A stretch of DNA of 64,000 bases from Atrina japonica (Eukaryota > Mollusca > Bivalvia > Pterioida > Pinnidae), in assembly GCA_030159075.1 (NCBI GenBank), contig BROG01000377.1, positions 242,001 through 306,000 of the forward strand, in the 5' to 3' direction. The notes under the pieces are model-generated. The model saw only the letters and a program-made list of their open reading frames with translations. It ran no database searches and had not been told where the DNA came from. The position numbers and the translations under genes were made by a program. Position 1 is the stretch's first letter; each line of letters opens with the position of its first letter. Shown one piece after another: positions 33,163 to 46,611 of this stretch.

Positions 33163-33330
33163 CCGAGTTATCTCCCATGCCAGCAGGTATCGATTGTGTA
33201 GGCATGTCTTTGCGTAGGAAATCAACGTCGTTTTCACACATACATATGATGTCACAATTGATAACTTTTCTCTTTTTACGCACAAATAAATGACATCACA
33301 ATCGATACTTGCCGCGAGGGGAGGTAACAG
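33163..33330. mobile_element. Imperfect inverted-repeat MITE
   Basis: gagttatctcccatgccagc with ggtatcgattgtgt opposes the inverse of caatcgatacttgccgcgag with gggaggtaac. Confidence 0.55.
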
Positions 33331-33354
33331 GTATCACCGTTTAAACTCTAAACT

Positions 33355-33572
33355 AAATATAAGATAGTCATATTAACTATGTTACTCATAGACAGACTTA
33401 GGGATAGATTTTGATTATTTTCTGGTCTTGTATTATACTCGTTTTGGTTTCGGAACTACCTTTAACCCGAGCTCAGCTGATGAAGTCTTACTGACAGAAC
33501 TGATTGTATTGAGCATTGTTCTGACATTATTTGTAAAAGTATAACTTTGGTATCCTTATAATAATTATTCAA
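33355..33572 (+). repeat. Family R2, 3' part
   Basis: aagatagtcatattaactat, gctcagctgatgaagtctta, gtataactttggtatcc. Confidence 0.55.
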
Positions 33573-34214
33573 TAGATATACAAAAATGCCCAGTTGCATA
33601 ATAAATTGTGTATGTTTTTATCAGAATATAATAGAAAAATTATTTGGGCTTGTATATTTACCGAATTTCGTGGCTTTGGCTCAAGATAAAGCATATAGAG
33701 AAAATCAAACAAAACAAAACAAAAAGTCAACAAAAATAAATAAAAAAAAGAAATAAAAAAAAAACATTTGTTTTCTGCTGCATGTACCTTATTACATTTC
33801 GCATTGAATCAGGATCAGATACTGACTGTAAAAGATGGATTTTCATTTCTTGTTATCTGGTGAAATCCATGTCTGCTGTTTTTTGTTATTCCAGTAATTA
33901 GTTTTCCAAAGGAAAATTCTCGAGACACAGTAAGGCAATTACATCATTCGCGCCGTGAATGTCTGGACATTTCAAATAGCTATGTAGATTTGTAACCTAA
34001 ATCCGACATAATTCATATTCTGTCATAAACAAATTGTTTTAATAAAACGAGATAATATACATTTGGGAGCAAACCCTCAAACAAAATGGAAATTTTATCA
34101 TCTTTTCCTGGAACCATTAGATACTTATTACGTTTTTTTTTTTATCTCAAGTTCCAAAATACATTCACAGTTTATTTAAATCGTCTATATCGCCACACTC
34201 ACCATTTTTTTCAG

Positions 34215-34425
34215 TTACTGTATGTGTATTTAAATTAGCGCATTCATATTTTAGCGCTCTAAGGTGGGTATAGACTTTTTGGCGTAATCTTAGATTCGCG
34301 CAAGTAATTTCATTAGCTTTGTCGTGTATACAGAATGAAAGGATAGAGAAATTTTAGAGCTGCTCTTGCACTAGCGCAAAAGGCGCTAATATTAGAATAC
34401 CACTAAAATAAGTACACGTGCAGTA
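34215..34425. mobile_element. Foldback MITE with gcgctaa motifs
   Basis: tactgtatgtgtatttaaat with tagcgc at the left and the inverse of gcgctaatattagaatacc ... agtacacgtgcagta at the right. Confidence 0.55.
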
Positions 34426-34465
34426 TATGGTATCATTTAGTTTTAAACATTTAAGAGGAGAATAA

Positions 34466-34578
34466 TAATAATGTTTACAGGTTAACCGGGACGAGACCAC
34501 CAACATTCCACAAGTAAATTGGCAAATGTTCTCACAAAATCAGCAATTATTCCAGCGTGACTTGAACCTGCGCTGATT
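34466..34578 (-). mobile_element. Second SINE family, damaged copy
   Basis: The minus strand reads gcgcaggttcaagtcacgc, ttgctgattttgtgagaac and aatttacttgtgga, collinear with the 49.1-kb copy. Confidence 0.55.
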
Positions 34579-34639
34579 ATGGTTTAAATGATGACCAAGG
34601 CACCAGACTGCAGAGACCCAACATTGGCAGTACAGCTAG

Positions 34640-34641
<2 letters not shown>

Positions 34642-34684
<43 letters not shown>
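34642..34684. repeat. (TA)n microsatellite
   Basis: Directly visible. Confidence 0.97.
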
Positions 34685-34686
<2 letters not shown>

Positions 34687-34834
34687 TCTCTGGACGACAA
34701 AAAGCATATTCATTCAGTCTTAAATTCGCCCTTTTTCACCATCGTCTCATTAATGGTTGTTACGTCTTCGCTTCAATTATTAACTTGTAAATCAGAAGAC
34801 TATTACTCTAATAGTAATAATAAGTAATAGACTT

Positions 34835-35820
<986 letters not shown>

Positions 35821-35821
35821 A

Positions 35822-35940
35822 TAAATATTATAAACATAATACCAAAGTTATAATACTCAAGACGATCGTTTCTGTCAATTAGACTTCATCAGTTGAGCTC
35901 CAATTTCCAGATTTTCTAAAGGGAAAGTGGTATAATACGC
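35822..35940 (-). repeat. Second family R2 copy, head to tail
   Basis: taaatattataaacataata then accaaagttataatactc. It is truncated at a CG/GT microsatellite. Confidence 0.65.
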
Positions 35941-36199
35941 GCGCGTGTGTGTGTGTGTGTTCAAATGTGCCGGGTCTGATTCTCAGTTTAGTTTTCTGTC
36001 AAACCTGAGACTTTTCAATATTAATGCTTTGGTTAAGAAGTGAAGATTTTGATCGAAACTTTGATTGAATGCAACAGTAACAGTATTTTAGACCAATACA
36101 TTGACAGAAATCGATATCACGAATTACAAGAAGCGCTTGACTTGCAGCAGATAAAGTATTAAGATACTTTTGATACTTTGCAGGGCCTTAACATTAAAA

Positions 36200-36503
36200 C
36201 AAATGAGAGACAGAGAGATGGAAAGAGACAGAGACCGATAATGAGAAACACAGAGAGAGAGAAACTTGAGAAAGCAAGATAAAGGCAGATATAGGGAGAC
36301 AGGGACAGATAGAGTAAGACCGATAGAGAAAGAGACAGAAACAAAGAGAGACAGATATAGGGAGACAGAGACATATAGAGGGAGATTGATATAGAGACAG
36401 ATAAAAGAAGACGGAGAGAGAAACAAATATAGGGAGACACAGGCAGAGATACATAGAGGGAGACTGAGAGACAGCTAGAGAGATAGATGATAGAGAGAGA
36501 CAA

Positions 36504-36505
<2 letters not shown>
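36200..36505. repeat. Degenerate (GAGACA)n purine-rich tract
   Basis: Irregular gagagacagaga and gatatagggaga units, followed directly by (TA)n. Confidence 0.85.

Positions 36506-36576
<71 letters not shown>
36506..36576. repeat. (TA)n microsatellite
   Basis: Directly visible. Confidence 0.97.
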
Positions 36577-36577
<1 letters not shown>

Positions 36578-36734
36578 TTGCGGAAAAAAAGAAACTGTGT
36601 AGTTCAGTAATTTCATTTATAGATTCATATACAAAATATTATGTTCCATTATGTATATCATTATCTAATATAATGCATTGTCTTTCAGTTCAATAATCAA
36701 ACCATAGATTATGTTCAGTATGGATGATAGGAAC

Positions 36735-37735
36735 AGCCACTGAAAGTAAGGGGGTGAAAAAAAGTTTCACAGTTTAAATAGCGTGTGTGACCGTCATTTG
36801 CATCGACACATTCTTCACACCTACGACGCATTTAACGAATCAGGTTATACAGAAATGCCTGGGGGAATGTTCCGCCATATACGCAATAAAGAATGACGCA
36901 AAGCGTCCAACGTAGCATAGTGGTTTGGCTCTTGACGTAGACGTCGTTCCATTTTATCCCAAACATGTTCTATAGGCGATAAATGCGGTGACATCGCAGG
37001 ACAGGGTAGCACATGCACGTTTTGTTCTGCTGCAGAACAACGTTACGCTGGTAGTTGTGAATGATTGGAACGACTTGCCGAAGTAAATCTCGTCATGGTA
37101 GCGTACACGGGTTAAATTGTCCTCCACTATCACCAAAGGGGTCCTTTCATGTATTGAAATTCCACCCAGACCATAACGCTCCCTCCGCCAAATTGGCACG
37201 CTGAATAACGCAGGCGCCAATGTAACGTTATCCGGCACGACGGCAAGCCCGGACAAGACCGCCACTGCTGTGTAGATGAAATCACGACTAGTCCGTAAAC
37301 AGAACTTCCGCCCAATTTCTCTCATTGAAACGACGATCCCTCCTACACCACGCCAACCTTACAATTCGTTGACGCCAGAGCAGAACAAGACGGATAGCAG
37401 GACGTCGAAGACGGATGATGGCCTCTTTCAATCTGTTCCTTACGGTACGATGTACTTATCCGTCGATGCCTAGGGATGCTTCAAAGGAACCGATTGGAAT
37501 CGACTACGCAAATGTGACGTCCGAATATACGTATCTTGCTGACGTGACGTCACAGGCAGGCGTCGTGAGAGGACCCGAACGGTGCCAGTTTGCTTATATC
37601 GTCTCTATAAAGCATTTACAGCGTTAATATGAACTCCAAACTGTCTTGCCACATTGCTTTGAGACATCCCAGCTTCCAGCATCCCAACGTCACGCAAACA
37701 ATCATTTTCAATCATGCTAGGCATCTCTCAATCAA
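36735..37735 (-). pseudogene. Tc1-like DDE transposase, degenerate
   Basis: The minus strand starts near 37725 with a helix-turn-helix region (CLRDVGMLEAGMSQSNVARQ), breaks into several frames, and at 37200-37060 reads GISIHERTPLVIVEDNLTRV followed by RYHDEIY, a hallmark stretch of Tc1-type transposases. It ends near 36780 with MRRRCEECVDANDGHTRY after an in-frame stop. Frameshifts and stops make it nonfunctional. The sequence cagccactgaaagtaagggg at 36736 is probably the 3' terminal repeat; I did not find a clear partner at the 5' side. Confidence 0.8.
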
Positions 37736-37941
37736 AATTTTATTCCAAAAACCAATGTTTTCTGTTTCAATACATTGCGTACTGCCAATGAATTCAAGAA
37801 ATTCTATCCGATTACTAACCACGTGTCGGTTAGGCCGTAAAATCAAGAAAAGCGTCCTGTGGCCAACAAGGAGCATTGAACGCGATATTTAACAAACTGA
37901 ATACTCGAACACGCGTTTCGTATATTAAACTATGCCATTAA

Positions 37942-38231
37942 GTTTGTTTGTTATTTATTGTTGTTTAACGTCTCACTCAAGAATATTTCATTCATATGGA
38001 GGCGTCACCAAATGCCGGTGAAGGGCTTTAAATTTTGGCCTATGCTTGGCACTTACGGCCATTGTGCAGCACGTGAGGATTCTTTAACGTGCCGACACCT
38101 ACTGTGACACGGGACCTCGGTTTTTACCTTCTGATCCGTAGGACAGAAAACCAACCTGCCGCCGGCTGGACTCGAACTCACGACCTCACGATCGACAGTC
38201 GAGCGCGCTACCGACTGAGCCAGGCCGGCTC
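37942..38231 (-). mobile_element. tRNA-derived SINE, full length with TSD
   Basis: A 290-bp element with head ggcctggctcagtcggtagc, box B gtgagttcgagtcc and an ACAAAC-type tail. It is flanked by the exact 10-bp duplication atgccattaa (37932-37941 and 38232-38241). Confidence 0.92.
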
Positions 38232-38316
38232 ATGCCATTAAAAATAAAGAGCAATCACAGAATACTTTTTATGTTCTTATTTAACTTTTAAGTATACACA
38301 GCTTCTTTATTCCGCT

Positions 38317-38499
<183 letters not shown>

Positions 38500-39390
38500 C
38501 AGATACATAGGGTTACAGAGAAAATCTAATAGAGAGAGAGAGAAAGTGAGAGAATGAAATATAAAGGGAGATATAGTCAGATAGAGATGTAATACAGCAT
38601 ACCATAAGTAACTTGTAAAACATGAATACGTTCACAGTGTTCCATATTATTATATATAAAAATGATTTGTAATCGTTCTTGCATCTGCAAATAGCAGAAA
38701 TAATTATCAACGTGACTGTAATGTGTATATGCTAATTACTCGAGTGCCGCATGCTGCAGTTACATGGAGAAAACTAATTTCCAGCTCTAAAGCAATTTTC
38801 CTCTCTGAAAACAGATTGAAGTTGCGGGAACTCTTTAATCATACATTTCTTCTTATAGTCAGTAAAATCAATCACATTTATCATTTTAACGTACTCTCAT
38901 TCACAGCTCTTCGGCGACATTCAAATTTCGTAATTACTTAAACGCTACGCTTGCTACTTTGATTGTCAACCTTTCCAAAGTAAAATGCAGAGATATTGTA
39001 AGGCAAGTAACCTTGAGAACGTTTTACTGTTCTTTTCTATTTATCTTTACGTGGACGAACGTCATGTTCCAAAGAGGTAAAGGACCGTCATTCTATGAGT
39101 ACGGTTAGGGATATACATGTTGCAGAGAATATGACCGTGACCTCCATATAAAGTTATTGAATCTCTTGGCGTAGGTAAAGGTCACGGGTTATCCTGTGTG
39201 CATTTTCGCAAACTCTCTAAATATAAATATTTTTGGTAACCTGTTTCAACTAAATATCATTCATTGTATTACTGAAGAATTTACATCCCTATTCAAGACG
39301 CACGATACGATGGAGGTCATCTTATATGCTTTGACCTCCTTATATACCAGAATATGCCGATTTACGGACGTGTTCGTTGTTTATATTTCA
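38500..39390. other. No gene seen
   Basis: Unique sequence with short frames only. Confidence 0.5.
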
Positions 39391-39396
39391 TTATAT

Positions 39397-39575
39397 TAAA
39401 TATTATTAGCAACACCAAAGTTATAGTTTTAAAAGAGGCCAAAACAAATAATGATCAAGGTGATCGTTTCTGTCAATAAGACAGTAAGGTGAGACGGATT
39501 TTAATATAAATGATTATTTCCGAAAGAACAAAGTGGTATCATACAAGGCGAAATAATACACCTTAATCAATTATG
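39397..39575 (-). repeat. Family R2, 3' part, minus
   Basis: caccaaagttatagttttaa, gtgatcgtttctgtcaataa, gtggtatcatacaaggcg. Confidence 0.55.
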
Positions 39576-39745
39576 TCCAGCTCTTCAATTGACAACCATA
39601 AACTGATAACATTTCCAGGTGAAAATTATGACGTTATATTACAATTTATGACGTAAAGTTTCTGTTCCTTGTAGTGGATAGTTATGTCAGACTTTATTTG
39701 CATAGATCAATATAAACATTTAGAAACTATTTGAAAAAAAACTTG

Positions 39746-39840
39746 GGAGAAAAAATAATCAAACATGGATGTGTTGAGTAGAAACGGAAATCTCCACCCT
39801 CGTGGTAAGAATATGACAGATTCCTACCACTTGGGTAGAT
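39746..39840. repeat. Dispersed repeat, copy 2
   Basis: aataatcaaacatggatgtg, cctcgtggtaagaat, agattcctaccact. Partner of 1366-1498. Confidence 0.6.
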
Positions 39841-39845
39841 ATAGA

Positions 39846-39981
39846 GATGTTAGTTGATTATCATGTTTATCTAACTCGACTAATTTAATTTTCGAAATTT
39901 TAAAAGACACGAGGATTGCCGAGTGTCTTTTCAATTTGAAAATTAACGAGAGTTAGATAAACATGATAATCAACTAACATC
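39846..39981. mobile_element. Near-perfect 60-bp-arm hairpin MITE
   Basis: Outer 32 bp (gatgttagttgattatcatg, continuing tttatctaactc) are perfectly inverse at 39950-39981. The inner arms pair with few mismatches down to aaaagacac/gtgtctttt around a 12-base loop. Confidence 0.9.
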
Positions 39982-39989
39982 CTGACAAT

Positions 39990-41320
39990 CTATGATAAAT
40001 CCCTACACCATCTTGATATATAAGAAAGTTGTTTATTAATGTTAATGGTAGAATTCTGATTGTTTATAGTAGAAATTTACTTTTGTATATACCAAAGGAC
40101 CGCCAAGTCATCTTGTTTTCCTATGTCAGTCAAATTTATATATTATCCTGACCTTAATATGGTGATGTGACCATCAGATCGAATTCTTAAATATGACTTG
40201 GTTTCGAATCCAAACCACTCTCTTGCGAGGGAGACTACTAAACAAGTGCTTCAATTTGTATTATTACAAAATCTGATACAAATTTATTTTTTAAGTATTT
40301 TTGTATACTACAAAGTGTTTCTATTTACTGAATAATATTGTAAAGCTCGATGTATTGTTTGTTGGAACGTTAAAAAACAACTCTATTACAGTGAGACATT
40401 TGTACGTAGCATTGTATATAATGTTCTTGATAGAACGATGAACAGCAAATTTACTGCTGTGAAATATTCATACTGAGCTTTCAGAAATTCAGAAATATTA
40501 ACGATAGGCAATAATTGACGAATAAAGAATAGTTATAACTTGCCGTGGCGAATGATAAAAGTACTAATGTACATTCTACATAATTTATAAAATGATCTTT
40601 CTGATTCGACTCAGACACTTTATCGTTTGTTCAAGTTGTTCGTTTATCATCAAGTTTATCCTCCCATGTCGAGGTTCTGTCGACGCAGCAGTACATATGC
40701 CGATGGCAGACGAAATGATGCGTATTTACCCGGTCATTAGACCATAAGACTTATTGTTTACATTACAATCATAACCTACATCAGACTTTATACTCCGGAG
40801 GCGGCCGGCATTGTACTTCTTATGTTGATTTGCACAACGCAGTAAGAACACAAATACCTTGTTTTTAACAGACACAAACTATATATTGGTGATCTCACGC
40901 ATGAAGTGTAAAGGGCTTGAGTGAACATGGATATAATCTTTAGCATTTCGATGCAGAGATGACACTTTGTACCAAGAGAAATGCCAAACCATAAAAAGAT
41001 CAATAAATGAACAATGTTTCACAGCTAGTCTCGGTGTAATACGAGCTCAATGATGTGATGGAAAATCACGGGTGTCCCTTGGGAATCGAGGAAAAATGGA
41101 TATGGAAATGTTTGCAGACAAAGCTTTTATACAGAAGTAAATGAAGTAAAAATGTGACTTCTCATTTTAGTAATTGTACAAAATCAGCTGGGTCTAAATT
41201 TGGTCATGATTGATGGATGCAAAGTATCGGAAGGCAAAATGAAATAATAACGTGTTTTATAACTGTGCAACATTTCTTGATGCCGTGTTTGTCCGAAGCA
41301 AAATGTACAATGATTTCAAC
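39990..41320. other. No gene seen
   Basis: Unique AT-rich sequence. Confidence 0.5.
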
Positions 41321-41321
41321 A

Positions 41322-41722
41322 ACTAGATGCTCCCAAGAGCCTGTATAGCTTACCTGGACTATAATTACTAAGTTTAGCTTCAATTTATAAAGCAATTTCA
41401 GATGTGTTTCCCATACGATCCAATGTTAAACCACGTTACGCGTTGGAAGCTTTCTTGAATGGGATGTGGACCTGCTGAACACAATGTTTATAGGGGACCA
41501 AACAAAGTCTATTATGACTAAGTTTGATTCCAACTTTCCTGCGCTGGTGACCATGTTTTTGGCGGATCGGAAAAAATTGGGTACTCTTAGTAAAAAGCCT
41601 TCCATATATCATTCCTGTAAAGTTTGGTTCAATTTGCTTCAGTATTATTAGAGAAGATTATCAAAATGTAAAAGTTTTTGAAGGGACGACAGACCCCAAG
41701 TGATGACAAAAGCTCACATAGC
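41322..41722. repeat. Mollusc-type dispersed repeat
   Basis: gatgctcccaagagcctgta at the start and acaaaagctcacatagcc, ggccaggtgagctaat at the end. A 61-codon frame inside is probably incidental. Confidence 0.55.
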
Positions 41723-42079
41723 CTTTGGCCAGGTGAGCTAATAAAAGTGTGGAAAACACGTCAGACAGACAGACGAAGTATTCAGTTTCAATAACAACTT
41801 CACTATAAGACAACTGTTATGAAAAAAACAAATACAATATTTGACTTTTTGAGCATCAGATTGCAAAATATTTAGTATTGTCAAATTGGGTTTGAGGAGC
41901 ATGTGCTGCATAAAACTGCTTGAAAATAACAATTTTTAGGATTTTTTTAATCCAGTCACCAGCAAAAACACCCTTTGAGACCCCATCCAAAAATAATTGA
42001 GCAGCGGTTCCCGTAACCCCAACTAACCCGCTAGGTCTGGGGAGCATATGCTCAGTCAAACTGCTGGAAATTAAAGTAC

Positions 42080-42780
42080 ATATGCTGAATTCATATTCCA
42101 GGGCAGAAGTTTTATTTCAGAAATTTTCAGGATACATAATTTTTGTGTTATTGATTATATTTGCAATTTATACTTTTAATCTAGCTATTATAGTTTGAGA
42201 GGTAATGGCCAAAAACTATGAAAATCACTAAAATCAACGTTTCATGGGCATTATCCTGCAAAACAGGAAACAGGAAGATTTTTCAGAATTTGTCAGGATA
42301 CATAAGATACATAGATCTTGTGTTACTGATCATATTTGCAATCTATACTTTAAATTTATATAGCTAACTATCATAATTTTTGAAATAATAGCCAAACAAT
42401 ATGAAAATTGCTAAAAATTGACATTTCGGGGGCCATTTCTCAGAATCGGTATATTAGATTCTTCCGAAACGTTCAATGCAAGTAGATCTTGTCCTGCTGA
42501 GCATAGTTAGCCAGTTAGTTTTGACACATTTATTATACTTTTAGAAAAAATGGCGAAAAACTTAAAAAATCAATATCTCAGGGGCAATAAGTCAAAATAA
42601 GATTTTTCAGAAATTTTCAGGATACATAGATCTGTTGTAATTGATCATATCTGCAATTTATACTTTTAATTTATATAGCTAGTTATGATAGTTTTGGAGA
42701 CAATAGCCCAAAACAATGGAAATCGCTAAAAATCGACATTTCAGGGACCAAAACCCCAAATCAGTATATCATATTCTTAT
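42080..42780. repeat. Tandem repeat, about 165-bp unit, four diverged copies
   Basis: Units start at about 42118, 42283, 42445 and 42612 with cagaaattttcaggatacat and include gatcatatttgcaatttata and aaatcgacatttcagg. The third unit is the most diverged. Confidence 0.75.
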
Positions 42781-42789
42781 GGCGTAAAA

Positions 42790-44100
42790 CACTATTTAAA
42801 ATTCCATATTAAAAAATTCGAACACTTGCAGAAAATGTCTTCTTATACCAGCAGAATCTGGTTTCTGATTTCGTAGATCATGTTCTCCTTGGAATTACAC
42901 ACCTATACAAACACATTTGAAAACAGATAAGCTTTGTCAGACATATCTACACGAACACTCGCATAAAAAAATTAGTTACCTAGATAGTTGTTATCAAATA
43001 TTCTTATATTTCATTATGTAGTTTTATCATATGTAGTTTAACGAAACGATAGGAGGAGAGAACTAAACTTAAAGGTGAGCAATGGAGGTCGAATCAGTGT
43101 ATCAACATATAAATGCTGATTAACATGTATGACATTTTATATATGTCTTAATTTCATGTTTAAGCTATGATAGTTATATCTTCATAATTTGGCAAAACTT
43201 AACAAATACAACGAATCAAACTTAGATTTTATAGGGGAGATAGGTTGATCATCAGCAAATAATATTAGAGCTACCGTAAAACACAGAATCAGTGTGAGGC
43301 AAAACATTTGACCTGTACATCCCCATTTTCAAAACGGATGGTACTCTCTTGATTTCCGATTTAACCCAGATGTAATTGTGTCTCGTTATCTATACACCCA
43401 CGTGTTTAAACAAAGAAACAGCAAAGACATCCTTTATACGTGCACTGTGTAGAAGTCATTTGTTTAAAAAATACAAATGCAGTCCCAAAGCGATCATCAA
43501 TTCTTGCTGTCATTCAGTGGCGTAGATGATACACACAACCAATGCGGATGCAGCAGGCATCATTGATGTGGCAATAAGATATATCTAAAATTATTTTTAT
43601 ACACCGTCATGTATAAAGTATTTATCCCAAAGCTTGAAAGCTGAAGCCAAAACAGTAAATGATTCATTAATGTTTCATTTTATCTGTGTATCTAATGTGC
43701 AAGTGTAGAACGCAATTTCCCATTCTGGCTTTTCTTTCATATGTCTTACTATGATTGATAGAGGCGATAGAGAGTTCCGTAATTGACAATTGCATGTATC
43801 CTCGATTTTATTGAAACGAGTCAAAACTGACATTTGTATTAACTTGAAAGATGGAAATCTATATCGATGGAAGTTAATGATTTTTATTCTGCCGAAACAT
43901 AATTATAAAATCCAATAATTATATTTTTGATTAAAGTGTCATTACATAATGTGATTGATTGTAAAAACGATATGTTTTCTTGGTCTTTAAATTTTTACAT
44001 ATTCTGTGATAAAGAAATTGGTTTGATTTGGTGGGTTCAATTAACGATTGGTTTGAGCAGCTAGCAGATATCCAAGGTTACCTCTGCAATAACCAGAGCG
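42790..44100. other. No gene seen
   Basis: Unique AT-rich sequence. Confidence 0.5.
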
Positions 44101-44109
44101 GTTTAAACC

Positions 44110-44425
44110 CATCTTCTCAAGTCAAGGCTCTCTCATTCACGTCGGTCCTCATACACTTTGACAGATTTGGGCTGTATATTGTGACTTCGCGGTGTCAATT
44201 TCCATTGCCTGCATTTACCGTTTAATGAAGCCATTCAAAACGCGTCTAACAATCGACCACATGATAGAGGGGAAAGTACGTTAACACAGAAATAATGGCA
44301 GGCTATGTCACGAGTATTTTCATTGGCTAATATCAGGAGTCAATGTTGGGTCAATTTAAGTGATATTTTAGATCGGCGCTAGATGTCCCACCAGTGACCG
44401 CCAATTATGATCTGTAATATGTCAA
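44110..44425 (+). repeat. Dispersed repeat, uninterrupted copy
   Basis: actttgacagatttgggctg, ttgtgacttcgcggtgtc, cattggctaatatcaggagt, gatcggcgctagatgtccc. No SINE is present at the point corresponding to 8336. Confidence 0.7.
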
Positions 44426-44489
44426 ACTGTATGAGAAACGACATGGATCAGAAAATCATTTGGGAAGATGGTTCAAACCAAAACTTCTG

Positions 44490-44545
44490 CTGATTACCGA
44501 AAATGTATTCAGTTTACTTGCGGAAGGCTGATGGTGTATTCCCCA
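44490..44545 (+). mobile_element. Second SINE family, tail fragment
   Basis: ctgctgattaccgaaaatg and agtttacttgcggaaggctg match the body of the 49-kb and 34-kb copies. Confidence 0.4.
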
Positions 44546-44589
44546 GAGCATTCACAAATTAAAACTGCGTCATCAAAGAATCATTGTTA

Positions 44590-44700
44590 ACTTTAAAAAA
44601 AGAAGTCCCGATCGATAATCGAAACTCCAAGTCTATTTAGAATACGACATATTGGATATAAAAATGGCCTCAATGTTAAGAACAATAGACAATTTTCATA
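44590..44700 (-). mobile_element. Penelope-like family 2 tail, diverged fragment
   Basis: agaagtcccgatcgataatc followed by a diverged match to the terminal part of the family 2 tail, including gttaagaacaat. Confidence 0.35.
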
Positions 44701-45099
44701 TTATGCATGATGTAAGCGATACATCACGATACATAAGCGGCCAAAGTCACGTGATACCGGACATTGCTAGGAGCGATATATACCTGATAGCAGGTATCGT
44801 GATAGAGACTACGTGAAAGATTTACAGTTTTGGTCGATTTCTTAGCCCAAAACATCACTGGAAGAGACCAGACCAAGTTATTGGTAAAAACGTGTGGTAG
44901 GAAGAATTTCAGTGAATTACAAGGCGGAGTAGTAGGGTTGTGCCCCAATGATAAAGAAAATAAAAATAAAGAAATGATCTAAAATCGCAGTTTTTTAATG
45001 CGAGTTTCCAGTCATCAGCGAAAGGTTTTGCTACTGTTTGGGCGGCGAGGTGTGAATTCCCCTATTTTTACAACACGAGTCTGTTTCACCACTGGAGTT

Positions 45100-45230
45100 G
45101 GAAATTTTATAGATCTGGAAGTTAAAATCAGGAATCAAACACCCGATCGTCGAACAAGCATAGAATTTGGAAATTTTATCTGTAAGTTAAAACCAGTAGT
45201 CAAACACTAGATCGTCGCATGACAAACACA
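45100..45230. repeat. Two tandem 69-bp units
   Basis: tggaaattttatagatctgg and tggaaattttatctgtaag, each followed by gtcaaacac- and gatcgtcg-type sequence. Confidence 0.65.
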
Positions 45231-45324
45231 GAGAATATCCACCATTAACAATTTAGTCGGCCAGATCGTCAACGTAAAATCGGTCAGAGTTTGTTAAAAG
45301 CTCGGAAAATTAATACTAACACTA

Positions 45325-45660
45325 ACGATATAAACATTTCAGATACCAAAGTATAAATCAATAGAATGTCCAGGACATATATACCAATCCGGTAAAAATG
45401 GACAAACACGGACCTCTGGAAACCAAGAGGTGGGATCAGGTGCCATGGAGGAGTAAGCATCCCCTGTCGACCGGTCACACCCGCCGTGAGTCCACAGTCA
45501 AGTACAATGAAACAAGTGAGGAGTGAATCCTCGTCACAATTGGTACAGACGTCTCAACAACCGCCAACGAAAAGGCAACTCAACATTTCACTTAGTGAAA
45601 CAGAGTAGTCGCAAACAAGACTATTATACCGACCGTAAAATTTGCGGAACGTCGACATTA
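45325..45660 (-). mobile_element. Penelope-like family 1 end fragment
   Basis: A long tail copy from tttcagataccaaagtataa to the last coding bases (ttgcggaacgtcgac), very close in sequence to the 46.6-kb copy only 1.3 kb away. A recent 5'-truncated insertion or local duplication. Confidence 0.8.
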
Positions 45661-46611
45661 AACGCGGTTTTCGATATCGTTTTCGATATATGATTCTAAT
45701 AATCAAACCAGGATTACAATTATTACTATGTAGAACGATATCGGATTAAATGTTATACTGTTTTTAAAGAAGCATAGAACCTTCGGTAAAAAAACATATG
45801 GCAACGGTTTTTTATTATTATTCCAATTTTTTAATCACTGATTGACAGCATTCCAAATGCAACTACGATGCCATAATTTTGATTCTCCCAATCTGTGCTG
45901 TATTGTTAGTACATGTATGTAGGCTGCATGTATATAAGCATAAGATATCTAAATAGATATATTCAAAATATCGATCTAGATCTATATCCACTAATTATTC
46001 ATGAATCCAAAAGTTGAGGAAAATCAAAGTGATATGTTTATCATCGATATAAATCAGATCATTCACTTTTACATGCATGGAATGTCAGATATTGTAGTTA
46101 TAAATTACATATTTTCCCTCGTAACTGGCAAGTGTGACACCCCTCCTCTCGAAGCCCCTCCCTTCCATTTCGCCGATCCAACCTGTAGATGCTTTCGACG
46201 CGCAATTTCACTGTTCCTGATGTAAACAGATATTCTTATTTGTGTAATAAATATTTTGTTAATGGTGAACAAAATGTGAAACACCTATATATATCTTATA
46301 CAATGTTTTCCACATTTCTCTATAATTGTCCCTATATCGACTGTTGTCGTCGTTAGAATTATTTTAAAGCCGCCTCATTTTCGATATTACAGTGAGATTG
46401 TCTCAAGGGCTTATATGGACTGTCAATCAACTCATTACGCTACAATATCATTATATAATATATCCTTATTAATTGCTTTATCGCTCGTCGGACGTTAGGA
46501 TTAATTCAAAGTTACCCCTTTTCTATATTTTTCTGGAATAGTCACTCTGTCGGTCATTAGGACACGGTACTGCCATATTGTTGTCGCGATATCGATTGTC
46601 GGTCATTAGGA

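Noticed and set aside
36124..36616. Minus-strand frames of 100-140 codons rich in Ser, Leu and Tyr
   Set aside because: They translate the degenerate GAGACA and TA repeat tract.
37276..37892. Plus-strand frames of 60-87 codons in the Tc1 region
   Set aside because: They are antisense shadows of the minus-strand transposase fossil.
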